A stretch of DNA of 64,000 nt from Pseudomonas fuscovaginae SE-1 (GTDB lineage: Bacteria; Pseudomonadota; Gammaproteobacteria; Pseudomonadales; Pseudomonadaceae), in NCBI RefSeq assembly GCF_000364705.1, contig NZ_AQOH01000181.1, positions 21,141 through 85,140 on the forward strand, in the 5' to 3' direction. The notes below the pieces were generated by a model. It saw nothing but the letters and a program-made list of their open reading frames with translations, made no database searches and had not been told where the DNA came from. The position numbers and the translations under genes are program-made. Positions 39,877 to 49,260 of the stretch are shown piece after piece (the stretch's first letter is position 1; every line of letters begins with the position of its first letter).

Positions 39877-41516
39877 CAGTTAGCCTCCTTGCCGTACCAC
39901 TGCTGCCGGGTGGCCGGGAGGCGGCAATCCTGGACACTGGTGGGCATTCGACTGCACAGGCGTTCGGGCCAGGGTTGCAGTCCCTGGTTACGGCCCGCCA
40001 CGGTCGTGCTGTGTGCGACATAAAGTGCCAGTGTGGCGAGGGTGATGCCCAGTATCAGGCCCCAGGCCAGCCACCGGGACAGCGGATGGGATCGTTGTGT
40101 TTTGTGTGTCCGATCAGTCCAGGCCAGTCCCAGCATCGTGCCGCTGTAGGTCAGCAGGGCGACAGGACCGAGCCAGGCACCGGTCACTGCTGCCACCAGC
40201 CAGTAAGGCAGCAACTCGCGCAAAACCAGCGGTGAGGGGCGGCGGGAACTGAGTCTGTGTGAGAGGTGTTGGCTGAGGCGATGGTCCAGCGTCCAGAAGC
40301 TGTCAGCCATGCCGGGCCAGAACCACAACAGTGTCCCTGTGAGGCCGCCTAATGCCAGTGACCACAGCGCAATGGCGTCGGCTGTGGCCTTGAGTCCGCT
40401 ACCTGGGAGCAGTTTCTGCTGCACGGCGGCGACGCCGCAGGCCAGCATCACGGCAGCTAAACCGAGCCAACTGGTATCGGGAGATGGCCAATCCCGCCAG
40501 AAGAAAGCGTCGCAATCGGGCAGTCGGTTTTCCAGGCGTGGGTGGTTTTGCCGGATTTTTTGCGCGGCCTGATGGCAGGCCTGCCAATCCTCTTTCAGAA
40601 AGCGGCGGGCGAAGCTGCGACGCTGGGCCAGAGGCATCTGCGAGAACAGCAGATGCGTGGCCCGGTTTTCGGGAGTGTTCGGTGGTAACTGCAGGCGGTG
40701 CATATGCTGGGACAGCAGGTCTTCGTCCCGACTGCGCTCCAGCAGAAGTGTCCAGTATGGCTCCGGGCAACTGGGCTCGGGGCGGGCATTGTTCCACTGC
40801 CTGAGCTTGCGCATCGACTGAAAGAGCCTGGCAGACCAGAGCGGGCACTCCAGCAGCAGTTTTGCCAGTACTTCATCGAGTGGTTGCTGATGCTCAAGCG
40901 CATCGAAGCCGTAGAGCTGTTCCAGGTTGTAGTACTCGCGCCAGAAACCTTCGATATTACCCACGTTGAGATGATACCCAAGGGCTTCTTCAAGGTTTCT
41001 GAACAGGCGTTGATGCAGTTCGGTGAGTGCAGCCTGTGGAACATTCAGAGGCAGGCGTGGGTTCAGCCACTGGAAATGTTCCAGTCCCCAATAGGCCAAT
41101 GCCTTGAAGTCCTGTCCTGGCTCAAGGCAGCGCAACAGCAGTTGCTCACCGAATTCGCGTTCGCAGTAATACAGCGCAGCCTTGGCGAAGCGCTCGTCAA
41201 GCAGGGCCGGGGTCAGGCCTTCGAGTAGATCGGTCGCAGCGCGCTGGGCAGCAGTGGGGCCTGTAGGGCGTGGTTGCAGGCCGGTTTCCGTGTCGTAGTG
41301 GACGGCTCCGATGACAGCAACAGCGTTTTCGCGGACCGGCTCCGGGATCGGTTCGCTCCATTGCAGCGCCTCCTCGTAGGCGTCGCGCAGTCGCTGGAAG
41401 GCCTCGGGATCTTCGTCCGGGCGCGTTCGTTTGAGCAGGGTGGCGTACTGGCGCTTGATGCTACGGGTGTCGGCGTCTGAGGGGATACCGAGGATCTCCC
41501 AACAACTCATCGACAC
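39876..41516 (-). CDS. J-domain protein with C-terminal membrane region
   Basis: 546 residues. Residues 3-55 are a J domain (C-W-E-I-L-G-I, I-K-R-Q-Y-A-T-L-L, F-Q-R-L-R-D-A-Y-E), but the H-P-D tripeptide that activates Hsp70 is R-P-D. Residues about 380-520 hold four or five hydrophobic segments. Similar to E. coli HscC partners DjlB/DjlC in plan. Loss of the His makes a classical co-chaperone role doubtful. Coupled to the membrane protein gene that follows. Confidence 0.82.
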   Translation of the reverse strand: MSMSCWEILGIPSDADTRSIKRQYATLLKRTRPDEDPEAFQRLRDAYEEALQWSEPIPEPVRENAVAVIGAVHYDTETGLQPRPTGPTAAQRAATDLLEGLTPALLDERFAKAALYYCEREFGEQLLLRCLEPGQDFKALAYWGLEHFQWLNPRLPLNVPQAALTELHQRLFRNLEEALGYHLNVGNIEGFWREYYNLEQLYGFDALEHQQPLDEVLAKLLLECPLWSARLFQSMRKLRQWNNARPEPSCPEPYWTLLLERSRDEDLLSQHMHRLQLPPNTPENRATHLLFSQMPLAQRRSFARRFLKEDWQACHQAAQKIRQNHPRLENRLPDCDAFFWRDWPSPDTSWLGLAAVMLACGVAAVQQKLLPGSGLKATADAIALWSLALGGLTGTLLWFWPGMADSFWTLDHRLSQHLSHRLSSRRPSPLVLRELLPYWLVAAVTGAWLGPVALLTYSGTMLGLAWTDRTHKTQRSHPLSRWLAWGLILGITLATLALYVAHSTTVAGRNQGLQPWPERLCSRMPTSVQDCRLPATRQQWYGKEAN

Positions 41517-41720
41517 ACCTCAGCCCCAGCGTTCGATCCTGCTATCACAACCATACCGACAAGACTCCCTGAGCGACCGCTCCGTTATTGGCGGGCGATA
41601 GTATCAAAATGCTGTTACTGGCGCCGCAACTGGCTTTATCGACGCAGCAGGCTGGCTTTTTGCTCGGCGCTGCCTAAGATGGCCGGCACAAGGAACAGCA
41701 CAAGGCTTGGGCGACGGCGA

Positions 41721-42737
41721 ATGTCGGAAAAAGACACCATCTCCATCCATCTGGTGCGTGAGGCACTGCTGCAGAGTTGCGCTACGGGCGCGGCCACCGA
41801 CGAGGTGCTGGACAAGGTCGGCATCGACCCACACCTGTTGCACCGGCCCGAGGCCCGGGTGCCGGCCAGTGACTACGCGCGCCTGTGGCGCCTGCTCGCA
41901 AGGCGCAACGACGACGAGTTCTTCGGCATGGACCCACGCAAGCTGCGCGCCGGCAGCTTTGCCTACCTGTGCCGTGCGGGCATGGCGCAGCCGACGGTGA
42001 GGGCCGGGCTGGAAGCGGTGCTGGAATTCCTCTCGCTGATCTTCGAGCGCCTGCCGGCACAACTGCTGACCCAGCAGAGCCTGGCCGAGATCGTCCTCGC
42101 CGAACCTGACGGAGAGGCCCGGCGACCGTTCACCTATTTCACCTACTGGATGATCGTCCACGGTGTGGCCTGTTGGCTGGCGGGGCGGCGGATTCCGATC
42201 CTGGCTATCGAGCTGCGTTGTGAGGCACCCGACTACTGCGATGACTACCGGGTGATGTTTTCCGAGAACCTGCGCTTTGCCCGGCCACGGACACGGATGA
42301 TCCTCGCGGCCGATTGCCTGGACCTGCCGATCAAGCGCAGCCCCCAGGAGTTGCAGCGTTTTCTCGGGCATGCGCCGGCCAACATCCTGGTCAAGTATCG
42401 CGATGCCCAAAGCTTTTCCAGTCGGATCCGGCACGACCTGCGGCAGTTGCCGGCCCAGCTGTGGCCGGAAACCGAGGGCCTGGCGCTGCAGTTGTGCATG
42501 TCGGCATCGACCCTGCGGCGGCGGCTGGCGGAGGAGGGGCAGACCTACCAGGGGCTCAAGGACAGCGTGCGCAAGGAGCTGGCGATCGCCTGGCTGGCCG
42601 AGCCTGCGATCAGCTTCGCCGAGATCGCCACGCGGCTGGGGTTCGCCGATGTCAGTTCGTTCTACAAGGCCTTTCGCAAATGGTCGGGTTCGAATCCGGG
42701 GCATTATCGCAGCCTGATTCTCAACGAAAGCCAATAA
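41721..42737 (+). CDS. AraC family transcriptional regulator (OruR/ArgR-like)
   Basis: 338 residues from ATG 41721 (an upstream ATG at 41679 lacks support). N-terminal arabinose-binding-like domain with A-G-S-F-A-Y-L-C-R and C-W-L-A-G-R-R-I-P, C-terminal double helix-turn-helix with S-A-S-T-L-R-R-R-L-A-E-E-G and A-T-R-L-G-F-A-D-V-S-S-F-Y-K-A-F-R-K-W. Upstream of the acyl-CoA operon on the same strand and likely its activator. Paralogue of the protein at 55044-56054. Confidence 0.9.
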   Translation: MSEKDTISIHLVREALLQSCATGAATDEVLDKVGIDPHLLHRPEARVPASDYARLWRLLARRNDDEFFGMDPRKLRAGSFAYLCRAGMAQPTVRAGLEAVLEFLSLIFERLPAQLLTQQSLAEIVLAEPDGEARRPFTYFTYWMIVHGVACWLAGRRIPILAIELRCEAPDYCDDYRVMFSENLRFARPRTRMILAADCLDLPIKRSPQELQRFLGHAPANILVKYRDAQSFSSRIRHDLRQLPAQLWPETEGLALQLCMSASTLRRRLAEEGQTYQGLKDSVRKELAIAWLAEPAISFAEIATRLGFADVSSFYKAFRKWSGSNPGHYRSLILNESQ

Positions 42738-42813
42738 TCCCATTCATTTCTGATCGTTCCCATGCTCTGCGCCACTAGTCTCCGGTAAAAACGAAAGGGG
42801 GGACACCGCAGCC

Positions 42814-42971
42814 TTTGTGGCGAGCGGGCTTGTCGGGACGCCGCACTGCCGCACTGCCGCGCTCGGCTGCGAGGCAGCCGCAACCCCGGGTTCCCCAATT
42901 TCTCCTGATGCACCGCGTTGGCCGGTTCTGGGGGCGCTCCGCGCCCCAGCGCAGGCAAGCCTGCTCGCCAC
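42814..42971. repeat. Long composite palindromic repeat, copy 2
   Basis: Starts TTTGTGGCGAGCGGGCTTG, ends GCAAGCCTGCTCGCCAC, with a GGGGGCGCTCCGCGCCCC hairpin. Part of the 699-base stretch 42738-43436, which has no gene. A fragment GATCGTTCCCATGCTCTGCG of the other repeat family precedes it near 42751. Confidence 0.7.
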
Positions 42972-43090
42972 ATTGGTCCGTGGTGCAACCAGGTGATGGG
43001 AACTGCCACATTTTGATCGTTCTAAATACTTTCTGGCCCTCGACCGTTTCCACGGTCTTTGTCACCCGTGTCCGGCAAACACCCGCAGCT

Positions 43091-43244
43091 CTTGTGGCGA
43101 GCGGGCTTGCCCGCGCTCGGCTGCACGGCAGCCGTAAAACCAGCCGAGCCGATCCCGCAGGATGAATCGAGGTGTCTGGTATGCGGCTGCCTCGCAGCCG
43201 AACGCGGCGGTGCGGCGTCCCGACAAGCCCGCTCACCACAAAGG
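43091..43244. repeat. Long composite palindromic repeat, copy 3
   Basis: CTTGTGGCGAGCGGGCTTGC at the start and CGACAAGCCCGCTCACCACAAAGG at the end (split here for length: the last 24 bases). It lies 119 bases after copy 2 and shares its G-G-C-T-G-C-x-G-C-A-G-C-C-G core. The stretch 43245-43436 to the acyl-CoA ligase start contains the promoter region but no gene. Confidence 0.7.
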
Positions 43245-43436
43245 CTGCGGTACGCCCGAAGTTTAGTGCTATAGCCTCTCAATGGGTTAAGCCGGGAGCT
43301 GGACAATCCCTCCATATTGGCCAAACCAGTCAATCAGGTTGAAGGCTTTGACCATTGTCCCAAGTCCCTGACGGGGCGACTATTTCCTCGGTTTTTCTAC
43401 GGTTTCCTCTAATAACAAGACCGGGAGATTGCTGGG

Positions 43437-45083
43437 ATGCGCGACTATCTGACTGCCACCGAGAATTTCAATTATCAGCACGTGGCCGACACGAGCCTGA
43501 AAGGTTCCCTGACGGCGCTCAATGCCTGTATCGAATGCTGTGACCGGCATGCCCTGCCGGGGCGGATCGCCCTGTTCTGGGAGGGCCGCGACGGCAGCAG
43601 CGCCACCCATACCTTCAGCCAGTTGCAGGAGCAGGCCGGGCGTTTCGCCAACTTCCTGCTGGCTCAGGGCGTGGGGCGGGGCGACAAGGTCGCCGGGTTG
43701 TTGCCGCGCAATGTCGAGTTGCTGGTGACGTTGTTCGCCACCTGGCGCATCGGCGCGGTCTACCAGCCGCTGTTCACCGCGTTCGGGCCCAAGGCCATCG
43801 AGCACCGGCTGAACAGTTCGGCGGCCAAGGTGGTGGTCACCGACGCCGCCAACCGCAGCAAGCTCGGCGAGGTCGGCGGCTGCCCGACCATCGTCACGGT
43901 CGCCGGGGCCAAGGGGCAGGGCATCGTGCGCGGGGACTTCAGCTTCTGGGCCGAGCTGGACAACTACCCGGCGGCCTGCGAGCCGCTGATGCTCAGTGGC
44001 GAAGACCCGTTCCTGCTGATGTTCACCTCGGGCACCACCGGTCCCGCCAAACCCCTGGAAGTGCCGCTCAAGGCAATCATCGCCTTCCAGAGCTACACCC
44101 GCGACGCGGTCGACCTGCGTCCCGAGGATGCCTTCTGGAACGTCGCCGATCCGGGCTGGGCCTACGGTCTCTACTTCGGTATCACCGGGCCGCTGGGCCT
44201 CGGTCATCCGATCACCTTCTACGATGGTCCGTTCACGGTGGAGAGCACCTGCCGGGTGATCGAGAAATACGGCATCACCAACCTGACCGGTTCACCCACC
44301 GCCTACCGCCTGCTGATCGCCGCCGGCGAGGCGTTTTCCAGCCGGATCCGTGGGCGCCTGCGGGCGGTCAGCAGTGCCGGCGAGCCGTTGAACCCGGAGG
44401 TGATCCGCTGGTTCGCGGAAAACCTCGACGTCACTATTCTTGATCATTATGGCCAGACCGAACTGGGCATGGTCCTGTGCAACCACCATGGCCTGCAACA
44501 CCCGGTGCACGTCGGCTCGGCGGGGTTTGCCTCGCCCGGCCATCGCATTGTGGTGCTGGATGACGATCACCAGGAACTGGGCGTTGGCCAGCCGGGGATT
44601 CTCGCCCTGGACCGCACCCAGTCGCCGATGTGCTGGTTCAACGGCTACAAGGGATTCGAGACCAAGGCCTTCGTCGGCCCGTACTACCTCAGTGGTGACA
44701 CGGTCGAGCTGAACGCCGACGGCAGCATCAGTTTCGTCGGGCGCAGTGACGATGTGATCACCACCTCGGGCTACCGGGTCGGCCCGTTCGACGTGGAGAG
44801 CGCCCTGGTCGAGCACCCGGCGGTGGTGGAGGCGGCGGTGGTGGGCAAGCCCGATCCGGAGCGTACCGAACTGGTCAAGGCGTTCGTGGTGCTCGGTGCG
44901 CAGTACCGCGCCGACCCGCAACTGGCCGAGGAACTGCGCCTGCATGTGCGCAAGCGCCTGGCGGCGCACGCCTACCCGCGGGAAATCGAATTCGTCGACG
45001 AGCTGCCCAAGACCCCGAGCGGCAAGTTGCAGCGTTTCATCCTGCGCAACCAGGAGATCGCCAAGGCTCAGGCGGGGGCCTGA
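43437..45083 (+). CDS. Acyl-CoA synthetase (AMP-forming), medium/branched-chain type
   Basis: 548 residues. P-loop T-S-G-T-T-G-P-A-K-P, Y-G-Q-T-E motif, Y-L-S-G-D and R-S-D-D-V-I-T-T-S-G-Y-R, and the catalytic Lys in P-K-T-P-S-G-K-L-Q-R. Activates an organic acid to its CoA ester with ATP. First gene of a five-gene operon for branched-chain acyl-CoA breakdown, matching the gene order known for isoleucine degradation in P. putida. Probable substrate a short branched acid such as 2-methylbutyrate. Confidence 0.92.
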   Translation: MRDYLTATENFNYQHVADTSLKGSLTALNACIECCDRHALPGRIALFWEGRDGSSATHTFSQLQEQAGRFANFLLAQGVGRGDKVAGLLPRNVELLVTLFATWRIGAVYQPLFTAFGPKAIEHRLNSSAAKVVVTDAANRSKLGEVGGCPTIVTVAGAKGQGIVRGDFSFWAELDNYPAACEPLMLSGEDPFLLMFTSGTTGPAKPLEVPLKAIIAFQSYTRDAVDLRPEDAFWNVADPGWAYGLYFGITGPLGLGHPITFYDGPFTVESTCRVIEKYGITNLTGSPTAYRLLIAAGEAFSSRIRGRLRAVSSAGEPLNPEVIRWFAENLDVTILDHYGQTELGMVLCNHHGLQHPVHVGSAGFASPGHRIVVLDDDHQELGVGQPGILALDRTQSPMCWFNGYKGFETKAFVGPYYLSGDTVELNADGSISFVGRSDDVITTSGYRVGPFDVESALVEHPAVVEAAVVGKPDPERTELVKAFVVLGAQYRADPQLAEELRLHVRKRLAAHAYPREIEFVDELPKTPSGKLQRFILRNQEIAKAQAGA

Positions 45084-45115
45084 CAGAACATTCGCGAAAG
45101 GCTCTGGTGGGGGCT

Positions 45116-45191
45116 CTTGTGGGAGCGGGCTTGCCCGCGAAGAGGCCCGCGAGGCCACTCAAGGCTTCGCGGGCAAGCCCGCTCCCACAAG
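45116..45191. repeat. Perfect 27-bp REP inverted pair inside the operon
   Basis: Arms at 45116-45142 and 45165-45191 (CTTGTGGGAGCGGGCTTGCC...) are perfect reverse complements with a 22-base loop, between the ligase and the dehydrogenase genes. Such a stem in an mRNA can protect the upstream part from decay and change expression balance. Confidence 0.85.
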
Positions 45192-45233
45192 AACCTCGCC
45201 ATTCAGAACGAAATACCCAAGAAGGACAGGACA

Positions 45234-46001
45234 ATGAACATACAAGACAAGGCTTTCCTGGTCAGCGGCGGGGCTTCCGGCCTCGGTGCGGCGACGGCCG
45301 AGATGCTGGTGGCGGCGGGTGCCCGGGTGATGCTGGTGGACCTCAATGCCGAGGCCGTCGCCGCCCAGGCGCAGAAACTCGGGGGCAATGCCCACAGCGT
45401 GGTCGCCGATATCACCCGCCAGGATCAGGCACAGGCCGCCGTGGACGCGGCGGTCAAAGCCTTCGGCGGCCTGCACGGGCTGGTCAACTGCGCCGGCATC
45501 GTGCGCGGCGAGAAGATCCTCGGCAAGAACGGCCCGCACCTGCTGGACAGCTTCAGCCAGGTGATCAACGTCAACCTGATCGGCAGCTTCAACCTGCTGC
45601 GTCTGGCCGCTGCCGTCATGGCCGAGACCGACGCGGACGCCGGTGGCGAGCGCGGGGTGATCATCAACACCGCCTCGGTCGCCGCCTACGACGGCCAGAT
45701 CGGCCAGGCCGCCTATGCCGCCTCCAAGGGCGCGATCGTCAGCCTGACCCTGCCGGCCGCGCGCGAACTGGCGCGTTTCGGCATCCGCGTGATGACCATC
45801 GCCCCCGGCATTTTCGAAACCCCGATGATGGCCGGCATGACCCCGGAAGTCCGCGACTCGCTGGCGGCCGGCGTGCCGTTCCCGCCGCGCCTGGGCAAAC
45901 CGTCGGAATATGCCGCACTGGTCCGGCACATCATTGAAAACAGCATGCTCAACGGTGAGGTGATCCGCCTCGACGGCGCCTTGCGCATGGCTGCCAAGTA
46001 G
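45234..46001 (+). CDS. Short-chain dehydrogenase, 3-hydroxy-2-methylbutyryl-CoA dehydrogenase type
   Basis: 255 residues from ATG 45234. G-G-A-S-G-L-G 12-18, Asp36 at the end of strand 2 (NAD preference), N-C-A-G, catalytic S148, Y161, K165, and the closing P-G-I-F-E-T-P-M-M. Very like HSD17B10-type enzymes that oxidise 2-methyl-3-hydroxybutyryl-CoA in isoleucine breakdown. Second gene of the operon after the REP stem. Confidence 0.93.
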   Translation: MNIQDKAFLVSGGASGLGAATAEMLVAAGARVMLVDLNAEAVAAQAQKLGGNAHSVVADITRQDQAQAAVDAAVKAFGGLHGLVNCAGIVRGEKILGKNGPHLLDSFSQVINVNLIGSFNLLRLAAAVMAETDADAGGERGVIINTASVAAYDGQIGQAAYAASKGAIVSLTLPAARELARFGIRVMTIAPGIFETPMMAGMTPEVRDSLAAGVPFPPRLGKPSEYAALVRHIIENSMLNGEVIRLDGALRMAAK

Positions 46002-46012
46002 GAGGAAAACCC

Positions 46013-47200
46013 ATGACTATCCAGGATCCCGTTGTCATCGTCAGCGCCGTGCGCACCCCCATGGGTGGCTTCCAGGGCGACCTCAAGAGCCTGACCGCGC
46101 CGCAGTTGGGCGCCGCCTCGATCCGCGCGGCGGTGGAGCGCGCCGGCGTGGCTTCGGATGCCATCGATGAAGTGCTGTTCGGCTGCGTGCTCCCGGCCGG
46201 TCTCGGCCAGGCACCCGCCCGCCAGGCGGCACTGGGGGCCGGGCTGGACAAGGGCACCCGTTGCACCACCCTGAACAAGATGTGCGGTTCGGGCATGGAA
46301 GCGACCATCATCGCCCACGACCGGCTGTTGGCCGGCAGTGCCGAGGTGGTGGTGGCTGGCGGCATGGAAAGCATGTCCAACGCCCCGTACCTGCTGGACC
46401 GCGCCCGCAGTGGCTATCGCATGGGGCATGGTCAGGTGCTCGATCACATGTTCCTCGACGGCCTGGAAGACGCCTATGACAAGGGCCGGCTGATGGGGAC
46501 CTTTGCCGAGGATTGCGCCGAGAGCAACGGCTTCAGTCGTGAAACCCAGGATGCCTTCGCGGTCGCTTCCCTGACCCGTGCGCAGCAGGCCATCAGCGAG
46601 GGCCGCTTCCGGGACGAGATCGTGCCGCTGGAAGTAACGGTCGGCAAGGAACAGCGGTTGATCAGCGATGACGAGCAGCCACCCAAGGCCAAGCTGGACA
46701 AGATTGCCTCGCTCAAGCCGGCGTTCCGCCAGGGGGGCACCGTCACCGCGGCCAACTCCAGCTCGATTTCCGATGGTGCGGCGGCCTTGGTGCTGATGCG
46801 TCGTTCCGAGGCCGAGAAACGCGGCCTCAAGCCGTTGGCGGTGATCCATGGGCATGCGGCCTTCGCCGACACCCCGAGCCTGTTCCCGGTGGCACCGGTG
46901 GGCGCGATCCACAACCTGCTGAAGAAAACCGGCTGGTCGCTGGACCAGGTCGACCGTTTCGAGATCAACGAGGCCTTCGCCGTGGTTACCCTGGTGACCA
47001 TGGACAAGCTGCAGATCCCTCACGAGAAGGTCAACGTCAATGGCGGCGCCTGCGCCCTGGGCCACCCCATTGGTGCTTCCGGTGCGCGCATCCTGGTGAC
47101 GTTGCTGTCGGCGCTGCGCCAGCAGCACCTCAAGCGCGGTATCGCGGCGATCTGCATCGGCGGTGGCGAGGCCACGGCGATCGCGGTCGAGTGCCTGTAA
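46013..47200 (+). CDS. Acetyl-CoA C-acyltransferase (thiolase)
   Basis: 395 residues. Active-site C91 in K-M-C-G-S-G-M-E, N-E-A-F, G-G-A-C-A-L-G-H-P-I-G-A-S-G-A-R, and the final Cys in C-I-G-G-G-E-A. In this operon it should cleave 2-methylacetoacetyl-CoA to acetyl-CoA and propionyl-CoA. 11 bases after the SDR stop. Confidence 0.95.
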   Translation: MTIQDPVVIVSAVRTPMGGFQGDLKSLTAPQLGAASIRAAVERAGVASDAIDEVLFGCVLPAGLGQAPARQAALGAGLDKGTRCTTLNKMCGSGMEATIIAHDRLLAGSAEVVVAGGMESMSNAPYLLDRARSGYRMGHGQVLDHMFLDGLEDAYDKGRLMGTFAEDCAESNGFSRETQDAFAVASLTRAQQAISEGRFRDEIVPLEVTVGKEQRLISDDEQPPKAKLDKIASLKPAFRQGGTVTAANSSSISDGAAALVLMRRSEAEKRGLKPLAVIHGHAAFADTPSLFPVAPVGAIHNLLKKTGWSLDQVDRFEINEAFAVVTLVTMDKLQIPHEKVNVNGGACALGHPIGASGARILVTLLSALRQQHLKRGIAAICIGGGEATAIAVECL

Positions 47201-47209
47201 GGAGTTCCC

Positions 47210-48337
47210 ATGCTACCGAATCAAGAGCAACAACAGATCAGCGACGCGGCCCGGGATTTTGCCCAGGAACGGCTGAAGCCGTTCGCTGCCGAGTGGGATC
47301 GTGAACACCGTTTCCCCCGGGAGGCCATCGGTGAAATGGCCGGGCTGGGCTTCTTCGGCATGCTGGTGCCGGAAGCGTGGGGTGGTTGCGACACCGGCTA
47401 CCTGGCCTATGCCATGGCCCTGGAAGAGATCGCTGCCGGCGATGGCGCCTGCTCGACCATCATGAGCGTGCACAACTCGGTGGGCTGCGTGCCGATCCTG
47501 AACTTCGGCAACGATGAGCAGAAGCAGCGTTTCCTGCCGGCCCTCGCCAGTGGCCAGATGCTGGGTGCCTTCGCGCTCACCGAGCCTCAGGCCGGTTCCG
47601 ATGCCAGCGGCCTGAAGACCCGCGCCCGGCTCGAAGGCGACCATTACGTGATCAACGGCTGCAAGCAGTTCATCACCTCCGGGCAGAACGCCGGGGTGGT
47701 GATCGTCTTTGCCGTGACCGATCCGAGCGCCGGCAAGCGCGGGATCAGTGCGTTCATCGTGCCGACCGACTCGCCGGGCTACCAGGTCGCGCGGGTCGAG
47801 GACAAGCTCGGCCAGCATGCCTCGGACACCTGCCAGATCCTCTTCGAGGATGTGAAGGTGCCGGTGGCCAACCGCTTGGGCGAGGAGGGCGAGGGCTACC
47901 GCATCGCCCTGGCGAACCTGGAAGGTGGCCGGGTCGGCATCGCTGCGCAGTCGGTGGGCATGGCTCGGGCCGCGTTCGAGGCGGCCCGCGACTACGCCCG
48001 TGAACGGCAGAGTTTCGGCAAGCCCCTGGTCGAGCACCAGGCCGTGGCGTTCCGCCTGGCGGACATGGCGACCCAGATCGCCGTGGCGCGGCAGATGGTG
48101 CACTATGCCGCGGCCCTGCGCGACAGCGGCAAGCCGGCGCTGGTGGAGGCGTCCATGGCCAAGCTGTTCGCCTCGGAAATGGCCGAGAAGGTCTGCTCCT
48201 CGGCATTGCAAACCCTGGGCGGCTATGGCTATCTGAACGACTTCCCGCTGGAGCGGATCTACCGCGACGTGCGGGTCTGCCAGATCTATGAAGGTACCAG
48301 TGACATTCAGCGCATGGTCATTTCGCGCAACCTGTGA
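47210..48337 (+). CDS. Acyl-CoA dehydrogenase, short/branched-chain
   Basis: 375 residues, standard length. [12 protein letters not shown] (flavin and substrate loop), W/F-I-T-S-G-Q, and catalytic Glu in [11 protein letters not shown] near the end. Oxidises acyl-CoA to the 2-enoyl-CoA with FAD, passing electrons to ETF. 2-Methylbutyryl-CoA is the likely substrate by context. Confidence 0.94.
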   Translation: MLPNQEQQQISDAARDFAQERLKPFAAEWDREHRFPREAIGEMAGLGFFGMLVPEAWGGCDTGYLAYAMALEEIAAGDGACSTIMSVHNSVGCVPILNFGNDEQKQRFLPALASGQMLGAFALTEPQAGSDASGLKTRARLEGDHYVINGCKQFITSGQNAGVVIVFAVTDPSAGKRGISAFIVPTDSPGYQVARVEDKLGQHASDTCQILFEDVKVPVANRLGEEGEGYRIALANLEGGRVGIAAQSVGMARAAFEAARDYARERQSFGKPLVEHQAVAFRLADMATQIAVARQMVHYAAALRDSGKPALVEASMAKLFASEMAEKVCSSALQTLGGYGYLNDFPLERIYRDVRVCQIYEGTSDIQRMVISRNL

Positions 48338-48352
48338 GCAAGGACATTAACG

Positions 48353-49126
48353 ATGAGCTACGAAACCATTCTGCTGGACATCAAGGGCCGCGTCGGCCTG
48401 ATCACCCTGAATCGCCCGCAGGCGCTCAATGCCCTGAACGCGCAGATCATCAGTGAACTGAACCAGGCGCTTGACCGTCTGGAGGCCGATCCGGAGATCG
48501 GCTGCATCGTGCTGACCGGTTCGAAGAAGGCCTTCGCCGCCGGCGCCGATATCAAGGAAATGGCCGAACTGACCTATCCGAAGATCTACCTCGACGACCT
48601 GTTCAGCGACAGTGACCGGGTGGCCAACCGGCGCAAGCCGATCATCGCCGCGGTGGCCGGTTTTGCCCTGGGTGGCGGCTGTGAACTGGCGTTGATGTGC
48701 GACTTCATCCTGGCCGCCGACAACGCCAAGTTCGGCCAGCCGGAGATCAACCTCGGCGTGCTGCCGGGCATGGGTGGTACCCAGCGCCTGACCCGTGCGG
48801 TGGGCAAGGCCAAGGCCATGGACCTGTGCCTGACCGGGCGCTTCATCGATGCGGTGGAGGCCGAGCGTTGCGGGCTGGTGGCGCGGATCGTGCCGGTTGA
48901 TGAATTGCTGGACGAAGCGTTGAAAGTGGCGGCCGTGATCGCCGGCAAGTCGATTCCGATCAGCATGATGGTCAAGGAAAGCGTCAACCGGGCGTTCGAG
49001 GTCAGCCTGTCCGAGGGCGTGCGTTTCGAACGCCGGGTGTTCCATGCGGCGTTTGCCACCGAGGATCAGAAGGAAGGCATGGCGGCGTTCGTGGCCAAGC
49101 GCGAGGCGCAGTTCAAGGACCGTTGA
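48353..49126 (+). CDS. Enoyl-CoA hydratase
   Basis: 257 residues. A-A-G-A-D-I-K-E oxyanion loop, both catalytic glutamates E111 (G-G-G-C-E-L) and E131 (G-Q-P-E-I-N-L-G) at the family's spacing of 20. Hydrates tiglyl-CoA or a similar enoyl-CoA. Last gene of the operon; repeat-type terminator follows. Confidence 0.94.
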   Translation: MSYETILLDIKGRVGLITLNRPQALNALNAQIISELNQALDRLEADPEIGCIVLTGSKKAFAAGADIKEMAELTYPKIYLDDLFSDSDRVANRRKPIIAAVAGFALGGGCELALMCDFILAADNAKFGQPEINLGVLPGMGGTQRLTRAVGKAKAMDLCLTGRFIDAVEAERCGLVARIVPVDELLDEALKVAAVIAGKSIPISMMVKESVNRAFEVSLSEGVRFERRVFHAAFATEDQKEGMAAFVAKREAQFKDR

Positions 49127-49139
49127 GTCCCCTCTGCCA

Positions 49140-49252
49140 GATCGTTCCCACGCTCTGCGTGGGAATGCAGCCGCTGACGCTGCGCGTCATCCCCAAAGAG
49201 CGGACGCCGAGCGTCCTTTGGAGACGCTCCCACGCAGAGCGTGGGAGCGATC
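49140..49252. repeat. GATCGTTCCCACGCTCTGCG repeat pair, convergent-gene terminator
   Basis: Arms 49140-49164 and 49228-49252 pair at 24 of 25 positions; each arm is itself a small palindrome (CCCACGCTCTGCGTGGG). It fills the space between two convergent operons and can stop both. Same family as 10803-10928. Confidence 0.75.
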
Positions 49253-49260
49253 AATGGATA

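Noticed and set aside
34704..43244. Repeated blocks considered as a CRISPR array
   Set aside because: Units are long, palindromic, unevenly spaced and lack regular spacers or cas genes.
45713..47128. 471-codon minus strand frame opposite the SDR and thiolase genes
   Set aside because: Antisense shadow, Gln/His/Gly-rich, with no motif.
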